Assembly (NCBI RefSeq): GCF_017255185.1
Contig: NZ_JAFKCZ010000007.1
Span: 269,983 to 333,982, forward strand
Source of the DNA: Parahaliea mediterranea
Lineage (GTDB): Bacteria > Pseudomonadota > Gammaproteobacteria > Pseudomonadales > Halieaceae
DNA: 64,000 nt
Reading direction: 5' to 3'
Below the pieces are notes generated by a model. That model worked only from the letters and a program-made list of their open reading frames with translations. It did not search any database and was not told where the DNA came from. Positions within the stretch are counted from its first letter, which is position 1, and every line of letters starts with the position of its first letter. Shown here piece by piece: positions 28,124 through 37,357 of this stretch. The translations under genes were made by a program, and so were the position numbers.

Positions 28124-28768
28124 ATGCAAGCATACCAGTCCGAATTCATTGCCCTGGCGCGCCGCTATGAGGTGCTCCGGTTCGGCGAATTCACGCTCAA
28201 GTCCGGGCGTGTCAGCCCCTATTTCTTCAATGCCGGCGCCTTCGCCAGCGGTCGCGCCCTGGCCGCCCTGGGGCGCTGCTACGCCCAGCGTATCGTCGAT
28301 GCCGGGGTCGAGTTCGATGTCCTGCTCGGCCCCGCCTACAAGGGGATTCCCCTGGCCGCGGCCACCGCGGTGGCGCTCGCCGACCAGCACGACCGCGACG
28401 TGCCCTTCGCCTACAACCGCAAGGAAGCCAAGGCTCACGGCGAGGGCGGCGTACTGGTGGGGGCGCCCCTGGAGGGTCGGGTGCTGGTGATCGACGACGT
28501 GATCACCGCCGGCACCGCGGTGCGGGAGGTCATGGCGATGATCGACGCCGCCGGCGCCACGCTGGCGGGAGTGGCCATCGGGCTCAATCGCCAGGAGCGG
28601 GGGGCGGGCGAGCTGTCGGCAATACAGGAAATCGAGCGCGAGCACGGGATCCCGGTGCTCAGCATCATCGATATGGCGCATATCATCGAGTACCTGGAGT
28701 CCCGCGGCGATGCCGGCGAGGCCCTGGCCGCGATGAAGGCCTATCGGGCGCGCTACGGCGTTGATTGA
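28124..28768 (+). CDS. pyrE: Orotate phosphoribosyltransferase PyrE
   Basis: Pyrimidine biosynthesis enzyme joining orotate to PRPP to form OMP, 214 residues. The PRPP-binding loop [19 protein letters not shown] is clear, as are [19 protein letters not shown], the flexible-loop region [15 protein letters not shown] and [10 protein letters not shown]. It begins [12 protein letters not shown], typical of Pseudomonas-like PyrE. The 243 bases between it and the crc-like gene hold both promoters; I see no certain elements or attenuator there. Confidence 0.97.
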   Translation: MQAYQSEFIALARRYEVLRFGEFTLKSGRVSPYFFNAGAFASGRALAALGRCYAQRIVDAGVEFDVLLGPAYKGIPLAAATAVALADQHDRDVPFAYNRKEAKAHGEGGVLVGAPLEGRVLVIDDVITAGTAVREVMAMIDAAGATLAGVAIGLNRQERGAGELSAIQEIEREHGIPVLSIIDMAHIIEYLESRGDAGEALAAMKAYRARYGVD

Positions 28769-28871
28769 GGCGCGCGCCGGCCGGTGCGGTGGCCCGGGTG
28801 GCGGTCCCGTGTACAAGCCGCCCCGGGAGGCGCCGCTTGTCTACTTCGGGGCCAGGTTTTATATTGGCGCC

Positions 28872-29537
28872 ATGAAATTCGATCCCGCGTTTTTTGCCCG
28901 CTTGTTGCTCTGCGCGCTGCTCGGTGTCTCCGGCGCGCACGCCGCGGAAAAACGCCTCTATCGTTATACCAATCTCGAGGGCAATGTGGTCATTGATGAC
29001 CGCGTGCCCAGCGAGTTTGTGGGCAATGGCTACGAGGTCATCAACAGCAAGGGCGTGGTATTGGATGTCGTTCCCCGCAATATGACCGCGGAGGAGCGCG
29101 CGGCCAGGGAGCAGCGGTCGCGGGCGGAGGTGGAAGCCGCCGAGGCCCGCAAGCGGTCCCTGGAGCGCGACGAAAACCTGCTGCTGCGCTACAGCACCAT
29201 CGAAGACATCGAGGCCGCCAAGGAGCGCGCACTCAGCCAGTTGCGTATCCGCATCAGTATTCTCAAGAGCAATCGCGGCAGCCTGAAGCAGAAAATGGAA
29301 GTGATGCAGGCCCAGGCCGCCGACGTTGAACGGCAGGGCCGCAAAGTCGATGACAAGCAGCTCGAGGCAATGGCTGATATGCGCGAGGAGTTACTCAACA
29401 CCGAGCAGAGCATCGAGCTTCGCCATGCCGAACTCGAGAAAGTCACGGCTGCGTTCGACGACGATATCGCGCGATTCAAGGAGTTGCTGACACTGGTGGA
29501 GTTGCGCCGTCGCAAAGAGCGCGGTGATATTCAGTAG
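28872..29537 (+). CDS. Secreted DUF4124-domain coiled-coil protein
   Basis: Exported protein of 221 residues. Residues 1-25 form a signal peptide (FARLLLCALLGVSGAHA with cleavage after AHA). A DUF4124-like segment follows: LYRYTNLEGNVVIDDRVPSEFVGNGYEVI. The rest (about 80-220) is charged and helical, rich in Arg, Glu and Ala, with long coiled-coil potential. No enzymatic motif is visible, so a structural or envelope role is likely; function is unknown. It is co-oriented with pyrE, 103 bases downstream, and converges with slmA. The ATG at 28872 is chosen because the signal peptide begins there. Confidence 0.75.
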   Translation: MKFDPAFFARLLLCALLGVSGAHAAEKRLYRYTNLEGNVVIDDRVPSEFVGNGYEVINSKGVVLDVVPRNMTAEERAAREQRSRAEVEAAEARKRSLERDENLLLRYSTIEDIEAAKERALSQLRIRISILKSNRGSLKQKMEVMQAQAADVERQGRKVDDKQLEAMADMREELLNTEQSIELRHAELEKVTAAFDDDIARFKELLTLVELRRRKERGDIQ

Positions 29538-29543
29538 CGGCGA

Positions 29544-30188
29544 TTATTCCCCGGCCGCGGCGAAGGAGCTGGCTTGCCCGGCCATGGGCCTGGGCACGGC
29601 TTCCCTGAAGAACCCGCCGACCAGCAGCGCCCACTGATCCCGCCAGCCCTCGGTGGGCGAGCGGCTGAAGCCGCTGCGCACGAACTGGGAAATGCGCCCT
29701 TCCGCCGCCGCCATCAGCAGGTTGGCGGCCTCGGGCAGGGGGATGACCGGGCGCAGCCCCTCGCGCAATTCCGCTTCGCGAATGACCTGTTTCAGCTGGG
29801 TTTCGAAGCGGTCGAAAAGCTGCGCCACGCGATGGTGCAGGCGCTCGGTTTCACCCGCGAGGGCGTCGCCGGTGAGGATGCGGGTAATGCCGGGGTTGCG
29901 TTCGGTAAAGGCCAGCAGCAGGGTCAGCATCTTCTCGCAGCGGCCGGCCGCGGTGGTCTCCTCGTTGAGAATGATGGCGATGCGGCTGAACAGGGCGTCC
30001 TCGATGAACTCGATCAGTCCCTCGAACATCTTCGATTTACTGGGGAAGTGGCGGTAGAGCGCGGCCTCCGACACCCCCACCTGCCGCGCCAGGCCCGCCG
30101 TGGTAATCCGGTTGCCCGGGTTGGCCTCCAGCATTTGGGCCAGCGCCTCGAGAATCTGCTGCCGGCGTTGTGATTTTTTGGGAGACAT
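29544..30188 (-). CDS. slmA: Nucleoid occlusion factor SlmA (TetR family)
   Basis: TetR-fold DNA-binding protein of about 214 residues that blocks FtsZ assembly over the nucleoid. The N-terminal helix-turn-helix [37 protein letters not shown] is nearly identical to the conserved SlmA motif, followed by [23 protein letters not shown]. The argB-slmA adjacency is also seen in Pseudomonas. The ATG at 30188 is preferred; an in-frame GTG nine bases upstream is possible. No classic SlmA-binding site was searched for systematically. A plus-strand hairpin with a T-run at about 30252-30277 lies upstream but points the wrong way for these genes. Confidence 0.9.
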   Translation of the reverse strand: MSPKKSQRRQQILEALAQMLEANPGNRITTAGLARQVGVSEAALYRHFPSKSKMFEGLIEFIEDALFSRIAIILNEETTAAGRCEKMLTLLLAFTERNPGITRILTGDALAGETERLHHRVAQLFDRFETQLKQVIREAELREGLRPVIPLPEAANLLMAAAEGRISQFVRSGFSRSPTEGWRDQWALLVGGFFREAVPRPMAGQASSFAAAGE

Positions 30189-30295
30189 TGCGCTCACAGT
30201 CGGAACCCGATGCCGGTAATGCTAGCGGTAACCACCTGCCCCTGCAATAACGCCGGCCGCCTTGGCGGGCTTTTTTCCATCGCGCGCCGATAAAC

Positions 30296-31249
<954 letters not shown>

Positions 31250-33868
31250 CTAAAAGGGCAGTTGCAGCTCGGGTTCGACCCGCGCCACCTGTTCCCGAAA
31301 AGTCCGCTTGATGGCCTCCAGGTGCTCCGCCGTGTCCGCCTCGAAGCGGGCGGTGAGGGCGGCGCTGGTGTTGGAGGCGCGCAGCAGGCCCCAGCCAGTG
31401 TCAAAGTCTACCCGGATTCCGTCCAGGTTGTTGACTTTTCCGGCGCCGAAATCGGCCTCCCTGGCAATTTTCTGCATCAGCGCGAATTTTTTCCGCTCTT
31501 CCACCGGTACCAGGATTTCCGGGGTGTTCTCCGTGCGCGGGAAGTCTTCCAGGGCCGCGTCCAGCGACTGGTCGTGGGTGCTGAGAATTTCCGCCAGGCG
31601 CCCGGCGGCGTACATGCCGTCGTCGTGCCCGTACCAGCGTTCGCCGAAGAAGATATGGCCGCTGAACTCGCCGCCCAGCAGCGCGCCGGTCTCGGCGATT
31701 TTTTGTTTCATCAGCGCGTGGCCGGTCTTCCACAGGACGGGGCGGCCGCCGTTGTGGGTGATCAGCCGGGCGAGGTGGCGGGTGCATTTGACGTCGAAGA
31801 CCACGTCCGCGCCGGGGTTGCGTGAAACCACATCCTGGGCGAACAGCATCATCAGCAGGTCGGCGCGCACGATGGCGCCGCTGCCGGTGACCACGGCCAC
31901 GCGATCGCCGTCGCCATCGAAGGCGACGCCGAAGTCGGCGTGTTCCGCCCGCACCGCGGCGCACAGGTCATCCAGGTTGCGCTCGTCGCTGGTATCCGGC
32001 GGATGGTTGGGGAAATTGCCGTCGATTTCGCAGTACAGGGGGATCACCTCGCAGCCCAGCTCGGTGAACAGGCGAGGCGCGATGTCGCTGGTGGCGCCGT
32101 TGCCGGCGTCGATCACGATCTTCAGCGGCACCGCGATGGCGATGTCGCCGGCGACCTCGTCGATATAGGCGGGCACGATATCCTCGGTGATCACGCGCCC
32201 GCGGGTGTAACCGGCGTCGCCGCCGCTGGCGGACGCCATGCGCCGGCGAATGTCCTGGATGCCGCCGGCGGCCATGGTCTGCCGGTCCAGCACGATCTTC
32301 AGGCCGTTGTCGTCCCGCGGGTTGTGGCTGCCGGTGACCATGATGCCTGCCTGGGAATCCAGGTGCTGGGTGGCGAAGTACAGCAGCGGGGTTGGCACCA
32401 GGCCGATATCGATCACGTCGAGGCCGCCATCCAGCAGGGCGCTGATCAGCTGGCTGCGGATGCGGGGGGTCGAGATCCGGCCGTCGCCGCCGACGATCAC
32501 GCTGCTTTCTCCGCGCTCGGCCGCCATCTCGCCCACGGCGCGACCGATGCGGTACACCAGCTCATCACTCAGGTCGGTGTCGGCATGGCCGCGGATATCG
32601 TAGGCGCGGAAGATGTGCTCCGGAAAGCCTTCCGGTTCGCCGCCCTCTTCCCGGTCCAGTTCGAGGTCCAGTTCCAGTATCTGCGAGTCGGCGGGTTCCG
32701 CCTTGTCGAGAATATCGCTGGACTGGTACAGGAGGCTGCTGGGTTCCGCTTCGGCGATGATGCCCCCGGCAGCGTCCGCTTCCGTGTCGGCGAGGACAGT
32801 TTCCGTTTCCCCTTTTTCGTCGCTTTCCGGTGCCGGCGCGGCGGGGCCCTCGTGGCTTGCGCGCCGCAGTTGACGGCCGATGGCGGCCAGCTCGGGCAGG
32901 CCCAGCGTAAGGCGGGAGCGCGAGGACGCCCTGGACAGCAGCAGGGCGGTTTCCCGGCGTACCCGCTGGCGGTACAGGAGCGCGGTGAGCAGTATCCCCG
33001 CAAAGGCGCCGGCCATGCTCAACCCGGCGGCCGCGTACAGCGCGCCGCGATCCGCGGCCAGCGAGTCGAGCAGTTCGTCGCTGGGGGTGAACGCCACGCG
33101 CCAGCGGGTGTCGGCGAGACTCGCGAGGGCGGTGATCTGCGCCCCGCGCTGGCTGGCGGTACCGGCGCTGGCGATGTCCTGGCTGAGTGTGTTGCCGCGC
33201 TGATCGGTATATAGCTGCTGCAGGACCGCCTTGCCCGCGGACCCGGGCAGGCGCAATTGCTGCTGCAGCCGGGTATTGTCGATGGTGACGAGCACCGCGC
33301 CCCGGCGTCCGTCCGCGTCCGCTTCGCCGACCGCTTGCGCCATGGAGGCGAGCCAGCGCCCCTCGTGGGCGTAGGACTCTGCCGCCGGGGGCTCGCCCTC
33401 GGCGGCCCGGCGCACCAGGTCCACTTCAATGTGATTGCGCAGTCCCCAGGCGGTGTTGGCCAGCACCGCGGTGCCGAGCTCGCCCAGGGGCAGGATGCGC
33501 AGGCTGACCGCGTCGGGGAAGAAGGACAGGGCGCTTTGCTCCGCCTGGCGGAGCTCGCTGGCGTCGGCGCCGGCGAGCGACTGCCCGGCGAGTATCGCGG
33601 TGGCGGCGCTGGCCACCCGCTCTCGCAGCTGTTCCAGGTAATTGTCGACTCCGCGCGCGGCGGTTGCGGCGTGGGCCTGGGTGATTCGCTCGGCCATCGC
33701 GCCTTCCTGCCTGGGTGCCTGGACGGCGGCGATATAGGTGAAGGCCAGGCCTGTCGTCAACAGTGCGAGAAGCAGGCCAATCGCGACAATGATGGGGAAG
33801 GTGTTGCCCCGGGTGTCGATATTTTGCGGTGGCTTGGTGCCGGTCTTTTTGTTATTGCGTTTTGCCAT
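31250..33868 (-). CDS. algC: Phosphomannomutase/phosphoglucomutase AlgC with N-terminal membrane sensor-like region
   Basis: A fusion-like protein of about 872 residues. The C-terminal half (about 420-872) is a complete alpha-D-phosphohexomutase: active-site serine loop TGSHNPRDDNG (near residue 517), metal loop DGDGDR, sugar-specificity loop GEFSGHIFF and phosphate-binding RASNTSAALTARFEAD. It interconverts mannose-1/6- and glucose-1/6-phosphates for exopolysaccharide and LPS. Upstream are one transmembrane helix (about 25-47), a roughly 230-residue presumably periplasmic domain, a second helix (about 285-310) and an acidic linker. Such extended versions occur in Pseudomonas annotations. The expected dut gene between it and coaBC is absent. 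Confidence 0.9.
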   Translation of the reverse strand: MAKRNNKKTGTKPPQNIDTRGNTFPIIVAIGLLLALLTTGLAFTYIAAVQAPRQEGAMAERITQAHAATAARGVDNYLEQLRERVASAATAILAGQSLAGADASELRQAEQSALSFFPDAVSLRILPLGELGTAVLANTAWGLRNHIEVDLVRRAAEGEPPAAESYAHEGRWLASMAQAVGEADADGRRGAVLVTIDNTRLQQQLRLPGSAGKAVLQQLYTDQRGNTLSQDIASAGTASQRGAQITALASLADTRWRVAFTPSDELLDSLAADRGALYAAAGLSMAGAFAGILLTALLYRQRVRRETALLLSRASSRSRLTLGLPELAAIGRQLRRASHEGPAAPAPESDEKGETETVLADTEADAAGGIIAEAEPSSLLYQSSDILDKAEPADSQILELDLELDREEGGEPEGFPEHIFRAYDIRGHADTDLSDELVYRIGRAVGEMAAERGESSVIVGGDGRISTPRIRSQLISALLDGGLDVIDIGLVPTPLLYFATQHLDSQAGIMVTGSHNPRDDNGLKIVLDRQTMAAGGIQDIRRRMASASGGDAGYTRGRVITEDIVPAYIDEVAGDIAIAVPLKIVIDAGNGATSDIAPRLFTELGCEVIPLYCEIDGNFPNHPPDTSDERNLDDLCAAVRAEHADFGVAFDGDGDRVAVVTGSGAIVRADLLMMLFAQDVVSRNPGADVVFDVKCTRHLARLITHNGGRPVLWKTGHALMKQKIAETGALLGGEFSGHIFFGERWYGHDDGMYAAGRLAEILSTHDQSLDAALEDFPRTENTPEILVPVEERKKFALMQKIAREADFGAGKVNNLDGIRVDFDTGWGLLRASNTSAALTARFEADTAEHLEAIKRTFREQVARVEPELQLPF

Positions 33869-33921
33869 CGGGGAAGCGTATCGCCTGTGTGTCATATTAC
33901 GGGTGTGAGTGCCGACTGAAG

Positions 33922-35145
33922 CTAAAGTGCGCTGTCGCCCCTGTTGCCGGCCGATGCATGCCGCTCGGCGATCAGGGCCACCAGCTCCCTGGCCAGGTTG
34001 TGCTTGGTGGCCCGGGGCAGTTGCGAGGCGCCGTCGCGCCAGATTGCCGTGACCTCGTTCTCGTCACTGGCGAAACCCAGGTCCGCCTTCGACACGTCGT
34101 TGGCCACGATCAGGTCGAGGTTTTTGCGTTGCAGCTTGTCCCGCGCGTAGTCGACGACGTCCTGTGTTTCGGCGGCGAAGCCCACGGTAAAGGGACGGGG
34201 CGTGCCATTGGCGATGGCGGCGACGATATCCGGGTTGCGGATCAGCTTCAGGCTGCTGTGTTCCCCGCCTTTTTTGATCTTCTGTTCCCGCACCGTGGCC
34301 GGGCGGTAGTCGGCCACCGCGGCGCAGGCAATGAAGATGTCGCAGTCCGCCACCAGCGCCTGGCAGGCGTCGAGCATGTCCCGGGCGCTTTCCACGTCGA
34401 CGCGCCGCACATGGGCTGGCGTGTCGAGGTGCACGGGGCCGGAGACCAGGGTCGTCACCGCGCCCGCCTCCGCCGCGGCGCGGGCCAGGGCGTAGCCCAT
34501 CTTGCCCGAGCTGTGGTTGCTCAGGTAGCGCACCGGGTCGAGCGCCTCCCGGGTGGGGCCGGCGGTGATCACCAGTCGCAGGCCCGCCAGCGCGCCGCTG
34601 TCGAACAGGGCCGCGGCCCGCTCGGCGATCAGCGCGGGTTCTTCCATGCGCCCCGGGCCCACATCGCCACAGGCCTGCTCGCCGGCGGCAGGTCCCACCA
34701 GCTTGACGCCGCGTTCAGCCAGCCGCGCGACATTGGCCGCGGTGGCGGGGTCGCGCCACATTTGCTGGTTCATGGCCGGCGCGAGGAGAACCGGCGCCGG
34801 GGTCGCCAGGGCCAGGGTGGTGAGCAGGTCGTCGGCCCGGCCGCCGGCCAGGCGGGCGATCAGGTCGGCGGTGGCCGGGGCGATGAGCAGCAGGTCCGCC
34901 CAGCGCGCCAGCTCGATGTGGCCCATGCCCAGCTCGGCCTCGGCGTCCAGCAGCTCGGTGTGCACCGGGTTGCCGGAGAGGGCCTGCAGCGTGAGGGGGG
35001 TGATGAATTCCTGTGCCCCCCGGGTCATCACCACGCGCACGCTGGCGCCCAGGGATTTCAGCTGGCGTACCAGCTCGGCGGATTTGTAGGCGGCGATGCC
35101 GCCACTGACGCCGAGCACGACATTGCGATTAAAAAGATGTGCCAT
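33922..35145 (-). CDS. coaBC: Bifunctional CoaBC (phosphopantothenoylcysteine synthetase/decarboxylase)
   Basis: Coenzyme A biosynthesis enzyme of 407 residues. The N-terminal flavodoxin-like decarboxylase has GVSGGIAAYKSAELVRQL, the His of the active site region and LLAPAMNQQMW; the C-terminal synthetase has TAGPTREALDPVRYLSNHSSGKMG, GPVHLDTP and the substrate-binding KIKK. I start at ATG 35145 (MAHLFNRNVVLGVSGG), the family start. An open frame continues upstream to 35418 through the 15-bp repeats but its Pro/Ser/Met-rich translation is repeat read-through. The gene is divergent from radC. Confidence 0.96.
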   Translation of the reverse strand: MAHLFNRNVVLGVSGGIAAYKSAELVRQLKSLGASVRVVMTRGAQEFITPLTLQALSGNPVHTELLDAEAELGMGHIELARWADLLLIAPATADLIARLAGGRADDLLTTLALATPAPVLLAPAMNQQMWRDPATAANVARLAERGVKLVGPAAGEQACGDVGPGRMEEPALIAERAAALFDSGALAGLRLVITAGPTREALDPVRYLSNHSSGKMGYALARAAAEAGAVTTLVSGPVHLDTPAHVRRVDVESARDMLDACQALVADCDIFIACAAVADYRPATVREQKIKKGGEHSSLKLIRNPDIVAAIANGTPRPFTVGFAAETQDVVDYARDKLQRKNLDLIVANDVSKADLGFASDENEVTAIWRDGASQLPRATKHNLARELVALIAERHASAGNRGDSAL

Positions 35146-35287
35146 CGGGGCTTCCGAACTGGGAAACTGTTCACCGGCTGCGCGGGCCGGGCTCGACTCT
35201 CCACCCGTGCCGCCACGGACTTTGCGGTCAGGCGGTACGGGTAGCGGGCTACGGCAAGATACCACCCCCCTTTGTCGCTTGTCACCG

Positions 35288-35437
35288 CTGGGCGGCAATC
35301 CGCTGGGCGGCATTCCGCTGGGCCGCATCCGGTCGGGCGGCGATCCGCTGGGCGGCATTCCGCCGGGCGGCATTCCGCTGGGCGGCGATCCACTGGGCCG
35401 CATTCGGTCGGGCGGCACTCAGCCTGGCCGCCGCTGG
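35288..35437. repeat. 15-bp tandem repeat between coaBC and radC (about ten units)
   Basis: Units of the type CTGGGCGGCATTCCG start at 35288, 35303, 35318, 35333, 35348, 35363, 35378, 35393, 35408 and 35423, with exact 15-bp spacing. A higher-order pattern is visible: units of the GGCCGCAT..GG/TCGGGCGG kind recur 75 bases apart (35318/35333 and 35393/35408), implying a 75-bp duplication. The last unit is degenerate and ends just before the radC ribosome site AAGGAGG. The array occupies the only space available for the radC promoter. Confidence 0.92.
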
Positions 35438-35456
35438 CACAAGGAGGTGCGATGCT

Positions 35457-36131
35457 ATGGCGATCCCGGAGTGGGGCGCGGGCGAGGGCCCGCGCGACAA
35501 ACTGTTGCAGCGCGGCCGTCATGCGGTCAGTGACGCGGAGTTGCTGGCGGTGCTGCTGCGTACCGGCAGCCGCGGGTGCAGCGCCCTGCAGCTGGCGCGG
35601 GACCTGCTGGCGCGCTTTGGCGGCATCGGCGGCGTGCTGGGGGCCCCGCGCGAGCAATTGCTCGCCTGCCTGGGCATGGGGGACAGCAAGCTGGCGGTGC
35701 TGCAGGCGGCGCAGGAGCTGGCGCGACGCGGTGCGCAGGAGGAATTGGTGAGCGGCGACGCGCTCACCAGCCCCCAGCGAACCCGGCAGTTCCTGCAGCA
35801 CCACCTGGGCGGGCGCGACCGAGAGGTCTTTACCTGCCTGTTCCTGGACAACCAGCATCGCTTGCTGCACTGCGAGGACCTGTTCTACGGCACCCTGGAC
35901 GGCGCCGCGGTCTATCCCCGGGAGGTGGCGGTGCGGGCCCTGCAATACCGCGCCGCGGCGGTGATCCTGGCGCACAATCACCCCTCGGGGGTGGCCGAGC
36001 CCAGTCACGCGGACCGGCGTATTACCGAACGTCTGTGCCAGGCCCTGGAGCTGCTGGATATCCGCGTGCTGGACCACATCATCGTCGGTCGCGGGGAGGC
36101 CTGCTCCTTCGCCGAGCGGGGATTGCTGTAG
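35457..36131 (+). CDS. radC: RadC family JAB1/MPN metalloprotein
   Basis: Protein of 224 residues with an N-terminal helix-hairpin-helix-like region (MAIPEWGAGEGPRDKLLQRG, GIGGVLGAPREQLLACLGMG) and a C-terminal JAMM domain with the zinc motif ILAHNHPSGVAEPSHAD (HxH...D). Once linked to radiation repair, the family's cellular role is unresolved. ATG 35457 is supported by AAGGAGG 10 bases upstream. The in-frame region before it is the 15-bp repeat array. The stop TAG (36129-36131) is part of the GTAG that opens the next REP palindrome. Confidence 0.93.
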   Translation: MAIPEWGAGEGPRDKLLQRGRHAVSDAELLAVLLRTGSRGCSALQLARDLLARFGGIGGVLGAPREQLLACLGMGDSKLAVLQAAQELARRGAQEELVSGDALTSPQRTRQFLQHHLGGRDREVFTCLFLDNQHRLLHCEDLFYGTLDGAAVYPREVAVRALQYRAAAVILAHNHPSGVAEPSHADRRITERLCQALELLDIRVLDHIIVGRGEACSFAERGLL

Positions 36132-36178
36132 GGTCGAATTCATTCGACCGAAAAGCGGCGCAATGAATTCCGCCCTAC
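36128..36178. repeat. Inverted REP pair at the radC stop codon
   Basis: GTAG (36128-36131, which includes the radC stop) is followed by the perfect hairpin GGTCGAATTCATTCGACC (36132-36149). A degenerate reverse copy ends in CTAC at 36175-36178. The pair is another BIME-like arrangement. Confidence 0.8.
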
Positions 36179-36194
36179 ACGGCCGGGAGCTATT

Positions 36195-36608
36195 CCCATG
36201 TCGGACCGAATGCATCCCGCCCACACGGCCCGGAGGCATTCCCATGTCGGACCGAATGCATCCCGCCCACACGGCCCGGAGGCATTCCCATGTCGGACCG
36301 AATGCATCCCGCCCACACGGCCCGGAGGCATTCCCATGTCGGACCGAATGCATCCCGCCCACACGGCCCGGAGGCATTCCCATGTCGGACCGAATGCATC
36401 CCGCCCACACGGCCCGGAGGCATTCCCATGTCGGACCGAATGCATCCCGCCCACACGGCCCGGAGGTATTCCCATATAGGGCCGAATGCATCCCGCCCAC
36501 ACGGCCCGGAGGCTTTCCCATATAGGACCGAATGGATCCTGTCCACACGGCCTGGAGGCTTTCCCATACAGGGCCGAATGAAACCCGCCCCGCAGGGGGA
36601 GGCACCCT
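36195..36608. repeat. Tandem array, 46-bp period, nine units (degenerate REP-derived)
   Basis: Units beginning CCCAT(G/A)T start at 36195, 36241, 36287, 36333, 36379, 36425, 36471, 36517 and 36563, exactly 46 bp apart. The first six are essentially identical and the last three diverge progressively. In the last units the core reads TAGGGCCGAATGCATCCC, which keeps the left half of the REP hairpin but has lost its right arm, so this appears to be an old REP unit amplified after losing its palindrome. With the flanking elements it accounts for nearly all of the 641-base radC-rpmB gap. Confidence 0.93.
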
Positions 36609-36618
36609 TGGCCCGCGC

Positions 36619-36684
36619 AGGGTCGACGTTATTCGACCAAAAAACAGCGATTGACTTGCTCGCCCCCGCCCGTTCTGGTATAAA
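36619..36684 (+). promoter_or_regulatory. rpmB-rpmG promoter next to a REP/BIME remnant
   Basis: TTGCTC (36656-36661), a 17-base spacer and TATAAA (36679-36684) form a plausible ribosomal-protein promoter, giving a leader of about 80 bases to the rpmB ATG. Immediately upstream is a REP remnant (AGGGTCGACGTTATTCGACC, 36619-36638) continuing into AAAAAACAGCGATTGAC. That stretch resembles the centre of the paired element at 1609-1633, so the promoter region abuts an old repeat insertion. Confidence 0.6.
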
Positions 36685-36772
36685 TGCGCGCCTCGCGCGG
36701 CTGGGGTCTCCATGCGACCCACAAAGCCACACCAATTTTTTATGAATTCCCGGGTTTGTGGGAGAGACAATC

Positions 36773-37009
36773 ATGGCAAGAGTCTGTCAGGTCACCGGCA
36801 AGCGTCCGGTTACTGGTAACAATGTATCACACGCAAAAAACCGCACCCGTCGCCGTTTTTTGCCCAATCTGCACCAGCACCGTTTCTGGGTTGAGTCCGA
36901 GAAGCGCTTTATTACCCTGCGGGTTTCCAGCAAGGGTATGCGCATCATCGACAAAAAGGGTATCGAGAATGTTCTCGGCGATATCCGCGCCCGTGGTGAA
37001 AAGGTCTAA
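36773..37009 (+). CDS. rpmB: 50S ribosomal protein L28
   Basis: Large-subunit ribosomal protein of 78 residues. It starts [29 protein letters not shown], the standard L28 start, and ends [21 protein letters not shown] 36773 was chosen over an in-frame start 15 bases upstream on family grounds, with GGGAGAG eight or so bases before it. It heads the rpmB-rpmG operon found in most bacteria. Confidence 0.98.
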   Translation: MARVCQVTGKRPVTGNNVSHAKNRTRRRFLPNLHQHRFWVESEKRFITLRVSSKGMRIIDKKGIENVLGDIRARGEKV

Positions 37010-37037
37010 ACGGCTTTTTAGCTGAGGGAGAATATCG

Positions 37038-37193
37038 ATGAGAGAAAAAATTCGCATGATTTCGTCAGCGGGTACCGGTCACTTCTATACCACTGACAAG
37101 AACAAGCGCACCACCCCGGACAAGCTTGAAATGAAGAAGTACGACCCGGTCGCGCGCAAACACGTCATGTACAAGGAAGGCAAGATCAAGTAA
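37038..37193 (+). CDS. rpmG: 50S ribosomal protein L33
   Basis: Small basic ribosomal protein of 51 residues, 28 bases after rpmB and preceded by GAGGGAGA. It starts [17 protein letters not shown], continues [20 protein letters not shown] and ends VMYKEGKIK, the common Gram-negative L33 without the four-cysteine zinc site. It is followed by a strong terminator. Confidence 0.97.
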   Translation: MREKIRMISSAGTGHFYTTDKNKRTTPDKLEMKKYDPVARKHVMYKEGKIK

Positions 37194-37217
37194 GCCTGCC
37201 CGACCTTGTAAGCCCCC

Positions 37218-37245
37218 AAAACCCCGGCCTCCGCCGGGGTTTTTT
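37218..37245 (+). terminator. Rho-independent terminator of rpmB-rpmG
   Basis: An 11-bp stem (AAAACCCCGGC, 37218-37228, with GCCGGGGTTTT, 37233-37243) around a CTCC loop, ending in six T residues (37240-37245). Twenty-four bases after the rpmG stop. A classic intrinsic terminator. Confidence 0.92.
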
Positions 37246-37357
37246 GTAGGTGCGGGATTTGCGTCGCGGCCGGGCTCGTCGCCCGGAGCGATGAATCCGC
37301 CCGCCTCTCTTTGGCGGGGGGTGTATAGTGGCGGAGCCCTGCGATCCGGAGTCCCTT

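Noticed and set aside
30252..30277. Terminator between slmA and argB
   Set aside because: The hairpin with a T-run is oriented rightward, but both neighbouring genes are leftward; the stem is short and imperfect.
33922..35418. N-terminally extended CoaBC
   Set aside because: The extension beyond 35145 translates the 15-bp repeats into a Met/Pro/Ser string; the family start MAHLFNRNVVLGVSGG is internal.
37328..37357. Earlier start for mutM
   Set aside because: It would bury the catalytic N-terminal proline and inactivate the enzyme.
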